Shown piece by piece: positions 28,041-37,438 of a stretch of 64,000 nucleotides of DNA (positions are counted from its first letter, which is position 1; each line of letters opens with the position of its first letter). The stretch covers positions 310,001-374,000 of the forward strand of contig NZ_VOOS01000004.1 of assembly GCF_007993035.1 (NCBI RefSeq). Direction: 5' to 3'. Both the position numbers and the translations under genes were made by a program. Origin of the DNA: Vicingus serpentipes. GTDB lineage: Bacteria; Bacteroidota; Bacteroidia; Flavobacteriales_E; Vicingaceae. The notes beneath the pieces were generated by a model. The model was given only the letters and a program-made list of their open reading frames with translations. It was not told where the DNA came from and did no database searches.

Positions 28041-29093
28041 TTAATTTTCAAAGCGATTAATATCAATTTCCTTATCGAGAGGAGCATTATTTAATAAGCA
28101 ATTTACCAATTTTTGACTAAAAAATGGAGCGAGCATTACTCCTTTTGTGCCTAATCCATTAAAAACGCATAATTGTTTATGGTTAGGATGAACTCCAATT
28201 AGAGGTCTTCTGTCGAGGACCGTCGGTCGAACTCCAGCTTTATGCTCTATTATTTCTATTTTATCATTAATAAATTTTCCTGCTTTTTTTAATAATTCTT
28301 CTTTACCTTCTTCTGATGTTTTTTCATTTAATTCATCCCAATTATAGGTAGCCCCCAGTTTATAATTGTTGTTGTAAGGTAATACAAAAACACCTTTATT
28401 TATCGCAGAATCTAATTTTAAATTTTCAAATTGAACCGTTAAAACTTCGCCTTTGGTTAACTTAAAAGGCAACCAGCTAAAAAAAGGATTATGAATACTT
28501 TGATAACCTTCACAAAAAATAATTTGCTTTGCTTCATATCCATTCCAAGCAACCCCATTTTCTTTAAATTCTATTTTATTGTAATCGAACGTTGAACCGA
28601 GAAAAGAGTTTGATTTTTTTAAATATTCACGAAAATGACTTAACCATTTTGCCGTTTGCAAATAACCAGATTGCAGTGTTTTTGCTGCACCAAATTTATG
28701 GTCAAGATAGGTTGGATTAAAAGGATGTTCTATTTTATGGTTAATCCAATCAAAAAGTTGGGGTTCATTACTTTTTTGTCTCCAAAAATTAGCTTCTTTC
28801 TCATCAACAAACAATTTATAAATAGGAATATCGAAATAGAACTGTTCGCCTAGTAATTTTTCTTGTTGCCTATAAAATGATTTTGCGTTTTCTAATACTT
28901 CATCAACTAACCAACTTTTGGTTAATCGCTTAAACACAACCGGATTGCATAATCCAGCAGCAACTCTTGAAGATGTGTTTTCTTTTTCTTCATCAATAAC
29001 GAGAATAGTCTGTTTATTTTCTAATAATTCATAAGCTAAAACAGAACCAGCCAATCCTTGCCCTACAATAATATAATCGACTTTTTTATTCAT
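28041..29093 (-). CDS. FAD-dependent oxidoreductase, DAO (glycine/D-amino acid oxidase) family
   Basis: A 350-residue flavoprotein. The N-terminus has the dinucleotide-binding signature VGQGLAGSVLAYELL and the acidic end of the second strand (VIDEE). A second family region, LTKGEVLTVQFEN, lies mid-protein, and the C-terminal FAD-contacting segment reads GVRPTVLDRRPLIG followed by NGLGTKGVMLAPF. The DAO family oxidises amines or amino acids, but the substrate cannot be read from sequence. The C-terminal motif is the form seen in ThiO/MnmC-like enzymes; no thiamine or tRNA genes are nearby. It is the first gene of the minus-strand trio. In the 139 bases to its right, shared with the divergent vWA gene, I see no clear promoter box. 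Confidence 0.82.
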   Translation of the reverse strand: MNKKVDYIIVGQGLAGSVLAYELLENKQTILVIDEEKENTSSRVAAGLCNPVVFKRLTKSWLVDEVLENAKSFYRQQEKLLGEQFYFDIPIYKLFVDEKEANFWRQKSNEPQLFDWINHKIEHPFNPTYLDHKFGAAKTLQSGYLQTAKWLSHFREYLKKSNSFLGSTFDYNKIEFKENGVAWNGYEAKQIIFCEGYQSIHNPFFSWLPFKLTKGEVLTVQFENLKLDSAINKGVFVLPYNNNYKLGATYNWDELNEKTSEEGKEELLKKAGKFINDKIEIIEHKAGVRPTVLDRRPLIGVHPNHKQLCVFNGLGTKGVMLAPFFSQKLVNCLLNNAPLDKEIDINRFEN

Positions 29094-29232
29094 TTCAACA
29101 TACTGTTTTTGTGGTTTCGAAAGGCTTTCGATTTATACTTCGAAATTAAAAATTAAAAATTGTTTTATGGATTTTTTATGATTCAAACATCTAACTACAA
29201 AACAAGCATTAACTCACTTAAAAAATAAACTT

Positions 29233-31191
29233 ATGAAAACTCAAAAAACAAAAGCACTTCACTATCTATTGGTAGTTATTTTAATCGGACTATTTAATCA
29301 GTCTTATGCAGCAGATGCCATTTTAAAAGGAAAAGTAATTGATAAACAAACAAAAGCAACATTACCAATGGTAAATGTTTATTTAAAATCAGAAACGGGT
29401 AAAACTATAAAGTCGACCTTAACAGACGTTGATGGGAAGTTTGAAATTACAGGTATTGCACCTTCAACATATAACGTGATTGTTGAAATGATAGGGTATA
29501 GAAAATTTACTAAAAAAGGGATAATTCTTAGCTCAGCAGTTACAAAAAATATGGTTTTTGAATTGAGCAGTAATACTCCTCAAATTGTAGACGAAATTGA
29601 TGTAGTTAATGCTGAAGACGAAAAAGAGGAAAGCATAAGTACGGTAGCTGTTTCGAAAGATAAATATAAAAAAGATAGAAGAATGAAAAGTGCAGAGATG
29701 AGCGCTGGTTATGCTAGTCCAATGATTATTGGCAACGTAGTTTCTCGACAAGATAATTTTAATACAGAGTCTTACAGCCCAATTTCGGAGAATGATTTTA
29801 AAAATGTAATAGCAAGCCCTTTATCTACTTTTTCAATAGATGTAGATGCTGCTTCATATTCAAATATGAGAAGATTTATTACAAATGGACAAAATCCACC
29901 AGCAGATGCAGTAAGAATAGAAGAAATGATTAATTATTTCTCTTACGATTATCCACAACCAAAAGGAGAACATCCTTTTAGCATTACTACTGAAATGAGC
30001 GATTGTCCTTGGAATAAAAACAACAAATTAATTCATATCGGATTGCAAGGTAAGAAAATGGATATGAGTGAATTACCATCAAGTAATCTAGTATTTTTAT
30101 TAGATGTTTCAGGGTCGATGAGTTCGCTAAACAAATTGCCATTATTAAAAAAATCGTTTAATCTTTTAGTAAATAACTTAACCGAAAATGATAGAGTTGC
30201 AATAGTAGTTTATGCTGGGGCAGCAGGATTGGTTTTACCATCAACCCCAGGGAACGATAAAGAAAGAATAATGGAAGCATTAAACAATTTAAATGCTGGA
30301 GGTTCAACAGCAGGAGGTGCTGGTATAAAGTTAGCTTATAAAATAGCACAAGAAAACTTTATTAAAGAAGGAAACAACAGAATTATTTTAGCAACAGATG
30401 GCGATTTTAATATTGGAGCAAGTAGTGATGGTGAAATGACTCGATTGATTGAAGAGAAAAGAAAATCTGGAGTTTATTTGACTTGTTTAGGTTTTGGAAT
30501 GGGAAATTACAAAGATTCTAAAATGGAAACATTAGCTGACAAAGGAAATGGCAATTATGCTTACATCGATAATATTTTAGAAGCGAAAAAAGTATTGGTT
30601 ACCGAAATGGGAGGAACAATGTTTACAATAGCTAAAGATGTAAAATTGCAATTAGAGTTTAATCCAGAAAAAATAGAATCGTACAAATTAATAGGATATG
30701 AAAACCGATTGTTAAATGATGAAGATTTTAATGATGATACTAAAGATGCAGGAGAATTAGGTGCAGGACATACAGTAACTGCTCTTTATGAAGTTGTTTT
30801 AAAAGGACAAGGAATTGCTCCTTCAGTTGATCCATTACGTTACCAACGATTAACCGAACTAATTCCAACGCCTAAAACTGATGAGATTTTGACTGTAAAG
30901 TTTAGATATAAAAAACCAACAGAAGATAAGAGTAACTTAATTGTAAATCACTTAACTGACAAAAGTGTTTTATTAAATAAAACTTCAGAAAACTTTAGAT
31001 TTTCGGCTGCTGTTGCTGAGTTTGGATTGTTGTTAAGAAATTCAAAACATAAAGCGGAAGCTTCTTTCGAAAAAGTGTTGGCTCTTGCAAAAGCAAGCAA
31101 AGGAAAAGATGAGTTTGGTTATAGAGCAGAATTTATTAGGCTGGTAGAAATGAGTGAGATGCAAGCAAGTGCGTATTTAAACGAAGAATAG
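29233..31191 (+). CDS. YfbK-like von Willebrand factor A protein with carboxypeptidase-regulatory domain
   Basis: A 652-residue exported protein. Signal peptide (about 1-26); a carboxypeptidase-like regulatory beta-sandwich (about 28-115, LKGKVIDKQTKATLPMVNV); a vWF-associated N-terminal domain (about 185-280, NVIASPLSTFSIDVDAASYSN); a vWA domain with a MIDAS metal site (DVSGSMS from residue 291, later ATDGDFN); and a C-terminal DUF3520-type region (about 465-650). The architecture is that of YfbK-type proteins, thought to bind partner proteins through the metal site in the envelope. No partner genes adjoin it. A strong terminator follows, so it is likely monocistronic. Confidence 0.88.
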   Translation: MKTQKTKALHYLLVVILIGLFNQSYAADAILKGKVIDKQTKATLPMVNVYLKSETGKTIKSTLTDVDGKFEITGIAPSTYNVIVEMIGYRKFTKKGIILSSAVTKNMVFELSSNTPQIVDEIDVVNAEDEKEESISTVAVSKDKYKKDRRMKSAEMSAGYASPMIIGNVVSRQDNFNTESYSPISENDFKNVIASPLSTFSIDVDAASYSNMRRFITNGQNPPADAVRIEEMINYFSYDYPQPKGEHPFSITTEMSDCPWNKNNKLIHIGLQGKKMDMSELPSSNLVFLLDVSGSMSSLNKLPLLKKSFNLLVNNLTENDRVAIVVYAGAAGLVLPSTPGNDKERIMEALNNLNAGGSTAGGAGIKLAYKIAQENFIKEGNNRIILATDGDFNIGASSDGEMTRLIEEKRKSGVYLTCLGFGMGNYKDSKMETLADKGNGNYAYIDNILEAKKVLVTEMGGTMFTIAKDVKLQLEFNPEKIESYKLIGYENRLLNDEDFNDDTKDAGELGAGHTVTALYEVVLKGQGIAPSVDPLRYQRLTELIPTPKTDEILTVKFRYKKPTEDKSNLIVNHLTDKSVLLNKTSENFRFSAAVAEFGLLLRNSKHKAEASFEKVLALAKASKGKDEFGYRAEFIRLVEMSEMQASAYLNEE

Positions 31192-31222
31192 TAATTTAAA
31201 ACCCACATCACTTACCAGTTTT

Positions 31223-31250
31223 GCCCCAACTTCGGTTGGGGCTTTTGTTT
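31223..31250 (+). terminator. Rho-independent terminator after the vWA gene
   Basis: GCCCCAAC (31223-31230) and GTTGGGGC (31235-31242) close on a TTCG tetraloop, followed by a T-rich tract. Confidence 0.9.
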
Positions 31251-31259
31251 ATTAAGAGA

Positions 31260-31267
31260 TAATTTTG
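31260..31267 (+). promoter_or_regulatory. Possible -7 box (TAATTTTG) upstream of the SprB/CHU_C gene
   Basis: Fits TAnnTTTG just after the terminator, but it would give a leader of about 150 bases and lacks a -33 partner at the right distance. The rest of 31268-31420 is AT-rich and I see nothing else in it. Confidence 0.3.
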
Positions 31268-31420
31268 CAAATTATAATACTGCACAAATGATTAAACACA
31301 AAACAAAATATTGATTTACACAAAATGCACAGTTTTAACGAAACATAATATTTAACACTATCGTTGAAATATAATAGTTGACAACAACAAAGTTCTTTTA
31401 TTTACTAATACCTAATAGCC

Positions 31421-34400
31421 ATGAAACTAATTTACCATTTTCCAAGGTTAAAAACCTTATTACTAATCATAGCGTTTATTCAACTTAGTGGTGAAGCATA
31501 TGCAAGCCATGCTCAAAGTGCAGATATTACTTATCAATGTTTGGGGGGAAGCCAATATCAGATTAGCGTATCTTTTTACCGAGATTGTAGCGGGATTAAT
31601 GCACCGGGCTCTGTTGATGTAAATCTTTACTCTTCATCTTGTAATCAAGACTTTAATATTACCTTGAATCAAGCTGCAGCAACAGGAAATGAAGTTTCAT
31701 TGGTTTGTAGTTCAGTAAATACAGTGTGTTCAGGAGGAACTTACCCTGGAGTTGAAGAATATATATATCAAGGGGTTGTTACTCTACCTGCTCAATGTAA
31801 CGATTGGATTTTTAGTTTTTCTTTATGTTGTAGAAATAATGCAATTAATACAATTAATAATCCTGGAGATGAAAATATTTATGTTGAAGCTCAACTAAAT
31901 AATTTAGATTTCGTTTGTAATAATTCTCCAACATTTTCAAACCCACCAGTATCCTATCCATGTATTGGACAAACCTCTTGTTTTAATCATGGAGCTTATG
32001 AACCAGATGGAGATTCTTTGTATTATTCTTTATTTGCACCTGCGACTGGACCAGGAACAACAGTAACATATGTGCCAGGATATTCTGAAACACAACCTTT
32101 ATTATCAAGCCCATTAGTTAGTTTTAATTCAAATACTGGAGATATATGTGTTACACCAACCAATATTGAAGTAACAGTACTTGCTGTTAAAGTAGAAGAA
32201 TGGAGAAATGGTGTTTTGATAGGTAGTGTAGTAAGAGATATTCAACTAAGAACAATAGTTTGTAGTAATAATTTACCTGAAATTACAGGGATTAATGGTA
32301 CAGGGCAATATTCAATAACTGCTTGTGCGGGATCAAATTTAACTTTTGATATTTTTTCAAACGATATAGATGCTGGTCAGAATGTAACATTAGCATGGAA
32401 TAATGCTATTCCTAGTGCTACATTCACAACAAATGCATCAAATCATCAAACAGGAACATTTAATTGGACTCCAAATGTTGGAGACATAAGTTCAATTCCT
32501 TATTGTTTTACAGTAAATGTTGCTGATGATAATTGTCCTATAACTGGGCTGCAGGTTTATTCTTTTTGTATTACAGTTACAGGATTTGATGTCAGTATGG
32601 GTTCAACTGATGCTAATTGTGGTGCATCCAATGGAACTGCAACAGCAACTCCATCAGGGGGTACAGGGCCATACACATATGCATGGAGTCCAACAGGAGG
32701 GAATAATTCAGTAGCTCATGGATTAAATGCAGGGACATATACTGTAACTGTAACCGATGTTAATGGATGTACAGCTATAGGAAATACCACTGTTGGAAGT
32801 GGTGCCGCTCCTGGCAACATTAATATAAACTCAACTGATGTTAGTTGTTTTGGAGGGAATAACGGAACAGCAACAGTAGTTGCAAATGGAGGACAACAAC
32901 CATACACTTATCAATGGTCAAATGGAGACTCGATTGACAATATTTCAAATTTATCTGCAGGAACTTATTATGTAGATGTAATAACAAGTAATGGTTGTAT
33001 TACTTCTGATAGTATTATTATTACGGAGCCACAAGAACCTCTAACAATAAACACTTCAACAACAAATGTAATTTGTAATGGAGAAAATACTGGTACAGCA
33101 AGTGTTCTGGCAAATGGAGGAACTTCTGGTTATACTTATTTATGGAATACTACTCCTAATCAGTTTAGTGATATAGCTACAGGATTATCTTCAGGAAGTT
33201 ATTTGGTAACAGTAACAGATGCTAATGGATGTCAAGTTTTAGATGAGGTAAGCATCAGCCAGCCAGACCCATTGTCTATAAATGTAATTGACCAAATTGA
33301 TGTTTCTTGTAATGGAGGAAATGGTGGATTATTGAATGTAAATGCATTTGGAGGGACATCACCATATTCTTATTCATGGAACTCAGGAATTTACTCAGGA
33401 AATTCTATTAATATGTTAACACAAGGTAATTATCAATTAGAGGTAACTGATAATAATGGTTGTAATCAAATAGGTTCTTTTATAATTAATGAGCCTTTGC
33501 CATTAGAAGCATCAGTGATTAATCAAACTGATATTAGTTGTTATCAAGCTAATGATGGAGAAATTGAAGCCTCTGTTGTTGGAGGGACACCACCATATTC
33601 TTACTTATGGAGCAATAGTGCTACATCTCCTCAAATAGGTTCTTTATCAGAAAATATGTATATGTTAACAGTAACAGATGCAAATGGCTGTGAAGATACA
33701 ACATCAGCTATTATAAAAGAACCTGAAAAGTTGGTTATTACGTCTTCAAGTCAATCGACTATTTGCCCAGGTGAAAATATTAACTTACAAGCTTTTTCAA
33801 CAGGAGGTACGGGAGCTATTCAATATTATTGGGATAATGGAATAATATCAGACTCTCAGTTAGTTTCTCCCTCACAATTAACAGAATACCAAGTATACGG
33901 AATAGATGAAAATGGTTGTATAGGAGCAACGGTTTCTACTATTGTTTTAGTTAATGACATCAACCTTTCAACCTTAACTGTTGCTCCTGATACAGCTATT
34001 TGTATAGAAGAAAACGGGGTTGTTTTTGCGAATTTTACACCAGGAATTGGGGTTTATACTTTTCAATGGAGCAATGGATTAGGAACTAATCTTGGGCCTC
34101 ATTATGTATATCCAGATGAAGCAGAAACCTATGTAATTCAAGTAACGGATGATTGTGGGAATACATTATTAGATAGTGTAAATATAGATGTTAACTCATT
34201 GCCTAATATAGATTTAACTCCACAAACTTCAACAGGATGTGGAGAGGCGACTTTTAATCTACAGAATAATGCACCTTATGTTTCTCAAGATTTATATAAT
34301 TGGAATTTTGGCGATAATACCTTTTCAACAGTTACAATGCCTGAAAAATCATATTCTCAATCAGGAAGTTATACCGTAACCTTAATTGTAACTTCAGCAC

Positions 34401-34978
34401 AAGGGTGTATTAATTTGGCGACAACAAATTTAAACGCGATTGTTAACCCAATAGCGAAAGCTAATTTTAGCTTTACACCAGATGAAGAGATTAGCACACT
34501 AAACTCAAAACTTTATTTTGATAATACTACAACAGACGCCACTATTTATAATTGGGATTTTGGTGATGGATCAAGTTCTTCAGAAATGAATCCTATTTAC
34601 AGTTATAAAGATAAAGGAACGTATACCATAACTTTATTTGCTAATAACTATTTTGGTTGTTCTGATACTTACGAGCAAGAGGTTACCGTTGATCCTGCTT
34701 ATACATTTTATATTCCTAATGCTTTTACGCCAGATGAAAATGGATTAAATGAAGTTTTTACTGCTGTTGGTGAAGAAATAGATGAGTTTGAAATGCAAAT
34801 ATTTAATCGATGGGGAGAAAAAATATATGAAACAACAAGCCTTAATCAAGGATGGGATGGGTCTGCTAATGGTAGCAATCAAATTTCTGAGCAAGGAGTG
34901 TATGTATATAATATTAGATTAAAAGATTATACTGGTCAATTTCACCGTTTTACAGGAAAAGTAACATTACTAAAATAG
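31421..34978 (+). CDS. Giant secreted SprB-repeat/PKD protein with gliding-type (CHU_C) T9SS C-terminus
   Basis: A 1185-residue cell-surface or secreted protein. A signal peptide (about 1-30) leads to a Cys-rich N-terminal region (about 30-385, FYRDCSG, SFSLCCRNN). Then come five SprB-type repeats of about 70 residues (about 390-766), each with a TDVSCFGGNNGTA-like start and a YTYQWSNG core. Two PKD domains follow (NWNFGDN and NWDFGDGS, about 940-1085), and finally a CHU_C domain (about 1095-1185, PNAFTPDENGLNEVF to FNRWGEKIY). CHU_C is the type B signal for the type IX system. SprB repeats are known from the gliding adhesin SprB, but this protein is much shorter, so a role in adhesion is only likely. 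Confidence 0.9.
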   Translation: MKLIYHFPRLKTLLLIIAFIQLSGEAYASHAQSADITYQCLGGSQYQISVSFYRDCSGINAPGSVDVNLYSSSCNQDFNITLNQAAATGNEVSLVCSSVNTVCSGGTYPGVEEYIYQGVVTLPAQCNDWIFSFSLCCRNNAINTINNPGDENIYVEAQLNNLDFVCNNSPTFSNPPVSYPCIGQTSCFNHGAYEPDGDSLYYSLFAPATGPGTTVTYVPGYSETQPLLSSPLVSFNSNTGDICVTPTNIEVTVLAVKVEEWRNGVLIGSVVRDIQLRTIVCSNNLPEITGINGTGQYSITACAGSNLTFDIFSNDIDAGQNVTLAWNNAIPSATFTTNASNHQTGTFNWTPNVGDISSIPYCFTVNVADDNCPITGLQVYSFCITVTGFDVSMGSTDANCGASNGTATATPSGGTGPYTYAWSPTGGNNSVAHGLNAGTYTVTVTDVNGCTAIGNTTVGSGAAPGNININSTDVSCFGGNNGTATVVANGGQQPYTYQWSNGDSIDNISNLSAGTYYVDVITSNGCITSDSIIITEPQEPLTINTSTTNVICNGENTGTASVLANGGTSGYTYLWNTTPNQFSDIATGLSSGSYLVTVTDANGCQVLDEVSISQPDPLSINVIDQIDVSCNGGNGGLLNVNAFGGTSPYSYSWNSGIYSGNSINMLTQGNYQLEVTDNNGCNQIGSFIINEPLPLEASVINQTDISCYQANDGEIEASVVGGTPPYSYLWSNSATSPQIGSLSENMYMLTVTDANGCEDTTSAIIKEPEKLVITSSSQSTICPGENINLQAFSTGGTGAIQYYWDNGIISDSQLVSPSQLTEYQVYGIDENGCIGATVSTIVLVNDINLSTLTVAPDTAICIEENGVVFANFTPGIGVYTFQWSNGLGTNLGPHYVYPDEAETYVIQVTDDCGNTLLDSVNIDVNSLPNIDLTPQTSTGCGEATFNLQNNAPYVSQDLYNWNFGDNTFSTVTMPEKSYSQSGSYTVTLIVTSAQGCINLATTNLNAIVNPIAKANFSFTPDEEISTLNSKLYFDNTTTDATIYNWDFGDGSSSSEMNPIYSYKDKGTYTITLFANNYFGCSDTYEQEVTVDPAYTFYIPNAFTPDENGLNEVFTAVGEEIDEFEMQIFNRWGEKIYETTSLNQGWDGSANGSNQISEQGVYVYNIRLKDYTGQFHRFTGKVTLLK

Positions 34979-35006
34979 TTCTTGTTTTTTACTGTGTACA
35001 ACTTTG

Positions 35007-35014
35007 TATATTTG
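35007..35014 (+). promoter_or_regulatory. Bacteroidota promoter (TATATTTG) of the sulfoxide reductase, probably leaderless
   Basis: The -7 box is followed by only four bases before the ATG at 35019, so the transcript should begin at or next to the start codon. A TTG at 34982-34984 lies 22 bases upstream, within the usual range for the -33 element. Confidence 0.65.
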
Positions 35015-35018
35015 CAAC

Positions 35019-35504
35019 ATGGCGGAAGAATTAATAGTTTCGGATGGTATTTCGAAAGAAAAAAAATATGAGGAATTAATACCTCAAATAAAGGCATTAG
35101 TTGAAGGTGAAAGCGATAAGACCGCTAACCTTTGTAATATAATGTCTGCTTTAAAATGGACCTTCAATTGGCTTTGGATAGGTGTTTATATCGTTAGGGG
35201 TGATGAATTAGTTTTAGGACCTTTTCAAGGACCAATTGCTTGCACTAGAATACAATTAGGAAGAGGTGTAAGCGGAACAGCTTGGCATAAAAAAGAGGTA
35301 ATTATTGTGCCTAATGTGGATGAATTTCCAGATCATATTATTTGTAATTCCGCTTCTAAATCAGAAATTGTATTACCCGTAATGAATAAAAATGGAGATG
35401 TTTCTATGATTTTAGATGCAGATAGTGACAAGCTGAATGATTTTGATGAAATAGACGAAAAATACTTATCGCAAGTTATAGAAATTATAAAAAAACTGGG
35501 TTGA
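35019..35504 (+). CDS. Free methionine-(R)-sulfoxide reductase, GAF-fold (fRMsr/MsrC type)
   Basis: A 161-residue single GAF domain that reduces free methionine-R-sulfoxide. Family motifs are clear: WIGVYI, LGPFQGPIACTRIQLGRGVSGTAW and FPDHIICNSASKSEIVLPV. The three-Cys pattern of E. coli MsrC (84, 94, 118) aligns as C75, S85 and C109 with identical spacing. The nucleophile (C109) and one resolving Cys (C75) are therefore kept, while the middle Cys is Ser. I start at ATG 35019 because an earlier in-frame ATG (35004) would precede the predicted transcript start. Its stop overlaps the TTG start of the next gene. Confidence 0.88.
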   Translation: MAEELIVSDGISKEKKYEELIPQIKALVEGESDKTANLCNIMSALKWTFNWLWIGVYIVRGDELVLGPFQGPIACTRIQLGRGVSGTAWHKKEVIIVPNVDEFPDHIICNSASKSEIVLPVMNKNGDVSMILDADSDKLNDFDEIDEKYLSQVIEIIKKLG

Positions 35505-37087
35505 GACAGAAGTACATCATATTGTTAGTTGTCTCAATTTTTATAATTTCTTGTGCTCAACGTTCTGCCTTGTCGGGAGGAGATAAAGATATTTTACCTC
35601 CAGAAGTAAAAGAGGAATTTCCAGCAAATAAGACAACCAATTTTATTGAAAATACGATTACAGTTGAGTTTAATGAATTTATAAGTTTAGATAATTTATC
35701 TAGTCAATTAATAGTTTCTCCTCTAATGGATGAAACACCTGATATAGCTGTGAAAGGTAAAAAATTGGTAATTAAAATTAAAAGCGAGTTAAAACCAAAT
35801 ACTACCTATAGTTTAAATTTTGGAGATGCGATAAAGGACATTACCGAAGGAAATATTTATCCAAATTATAAATATGTTTTTTCTACAGGTAGTTTTATTG
35901 ACTCTTTAAATTATGAAGGAAAGGTTATAGGAGCTTTTGATTTAACGCCAAAAGAAAACGTTTTTGTAATGCTTTATGATGAGTTTGAAGATTCTATTCC
36001 TAAAACAAAAAAGCCGAGATATATTGCTAAAACGAATAAAGATGGAGATTACCAAATTACAAATATTAGTAAAGGAAAATATAAATTATTTGCTTTAACT
36101 GATATTAATAGCAATTATTTATTCGATTTACCAAATGAGGAAATAGGTTTTTACAATGAGTTAATACAAATTGATTCTTCAAAAACTAATAATATCATAT
36201 ACTCATTTACAGAAAATACAGATTTACAATACGTAACAAAAAGTTCAAATACAGCTTATGGAAAAATAGTGCTTGAATTTAATATGCCAGCAGATAGTAT
36301 AATAATAAAATCTTTAAATGAAGATATTAGCCTTGATATTGAAGAGGTTTCAGATGACAAGAAAAAGAAAACATTTTGGTTATCTGACCCATCATTTACA
36401 GAAAAACTAGATATAGTGGTTTATAATAATAAAGCCATTATTGATACCCTTGAACTTGAGTTAATTAATCCTGATTTATTTTTAGACTCAACATTAACAG
36501 TTAATACAAATGTTGGAGTTAAGTTTGATTTAAACACAGCTATTCAATTTACAACCGCTCAACCCATAGCTGGAATAGATACTTCTAAAATTAGCTTGTT
36601 AGAAGATAGTATAAAAGTCGATTTTAAGTTTACACAAGACTCTGTAAATATTAGAAGATATAATTTAATTTATCCATTTAAAGAAAAAACGGATTATCTA
36701 TTATTTGCAGAACCATCAGTATTTACCGATATATATGGTTTACATAATGATACTATCTTAAAAACCTTTAAAACAAAAAGGGAATCAGATTATGGTAATT
36801 TAGTTTTAAATGTAACTCCAAACATTACTGACAACTATATCATTCACTTTACATTAAATAATAAAATTGTTGAAACTAGATATGGAGTTGGTAAAGCAGT
36901 ATTTAATTTTGATTATTTAACTGCTGGTAGTTATGGTATAAAACTTATTGTTGATAGGAACAACAATAAGAGTTGGGACACAGGAAACTACAATGAAAAA
37001 TTACAACCAGAAGAAGTAATTTATTACCAAGGAACTATTTCGATTCAAGAAAATTGGGACAACAAAATTGATTGGATTATAGAGTAG
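35501..37087 (+). CDS. Ig-like (Big_5/SbsA-type) domain lipoprotein
   Basis: A 528-residue lipoprotein (VSIFIISC, Cys17) followed by SGGDKDILPPEV, a typical start of this Bacteroidota family. The first domain (about 30-130) is a Big_5 Ig-like fold (ITVEFNEFISLDNLSSQLIV, LKPNTTYSLNFG). A carboxypeptidase-regulatory-like strand set follows (DGDYQITNISKGKYKLFAL), and the rest is beta-rich. The function is unknown; it is probably an outer-membrane structural or scaffold lipoprotein. The start is TTG, overlapping the sulfoxide reductase stop (TTGA), so the two are co-transcribed. It converges, stop against stop, with the minus-strand gene at 37088. Confidence 0.8.
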   Translation: MRQKYIILLVVSIFIISCAQRSALSGGDKDILPPEVKEEFPANKTTNFIENTITVEFNEFISLDNLSSQLIVSPLMDETPDIAVKGKKLVIKIKSELKPNTTYSLNFGDAIKDITEGNIYPNYKYVFSTGSFIDSLNYEGKVIGAFDLTPKENVFVMLYDEFEDSIPKTKKPRYIAKTNKDGDYQITNISKGKYKLFALTDINSNYLFDLPNEEIGFYNELIQIDSSKTNNIIYSFTENTDLQYVTKSSNTAYGKIVLEFNMPADSIIIKSLNEDISLDIEEVSDDKKKKTFWLSDPSFTEKLDIVVYNNKAIIDTLELELINPDLFLDSTLTVNTNVGVKFDLNTAIQFTTAQPIAGIDTSKISLLEDSIKVDFKFTQDSVNIRRYNLIYPFKEKTDYLLFAEPSVFTDIYGLHNDTILKTFKTKRESDYGNLVLNVTPNITDNYIIHFTLNNKIVETRYGVGKAVFNFDYLTAGSYGIKLIVDRNNNKSWDTGNYNEKLQPEEVIYYQGTISIQENWDNKIDWIIE

Positions 37088-37429
37088 TTATAAGTATCCA
37101 AAAAGAACCCAAAACGTAAAGAACATATTAATAGCAAAAGCAATTATTTTAAAACTTTTCAATTTGATGGTTTTATCTTCCAAGCTATTAATTAAGCTGA
37201 TTAATAATAACAAGCTACCAATTAATCCTAGAGTTAACAGAGAAAGACCAAATGTTCTATTTGTTTCAACTAGGTTGAAAAAGACTTCTTCATCAAACTT
37301 TTGCCCCAAATCTTGAAGTGATAATTCTTGATATTTGTAACAAAGCCACCACCAACCCAAATCATAATATATGGGGAACAAGGTCAAGATAGAGCCAATA
37401 ATTAATAAAGGACGATCATACTTTTTCAT
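37088..37429 (-). CDS. Hypothetical membrane protein
   Basis: A 113-residue protein with three hydrophobic helices (about 8-28, 60-82 and 90-112) and a loop rich in Trp and Tyr after the first (DLGWWWLCYKYQEL). I recognise no family. Its stop codon directly abuts the stop of the convergent Ig-like gene. It lies nine bases downstream of dinB on the same strand and is probably co-transcribed with it. Confidence 0.65.
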   Translation of the reverse strand: MKKYDRPLLIIGSILTLFPIYYDLGWWWLCYKYQELSLQDLGQKFDEEVFFNLVETNRTFGLSLLTLGLIGSLLLLISLINSLEDKTIKLKSFKIIAFAINMFFTFWVLFGYL

Positions 37430-37438
37430 TACTGAAAG

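Noticed and set aside
32590-33720. Periodic repeats that could suggest a CRISPR or satellite
   Set aside because: The roughly 210-base period is the SprB protein repeat, in frame and diverged at the DNA level; there are no identical direct repeats with unique spacers.
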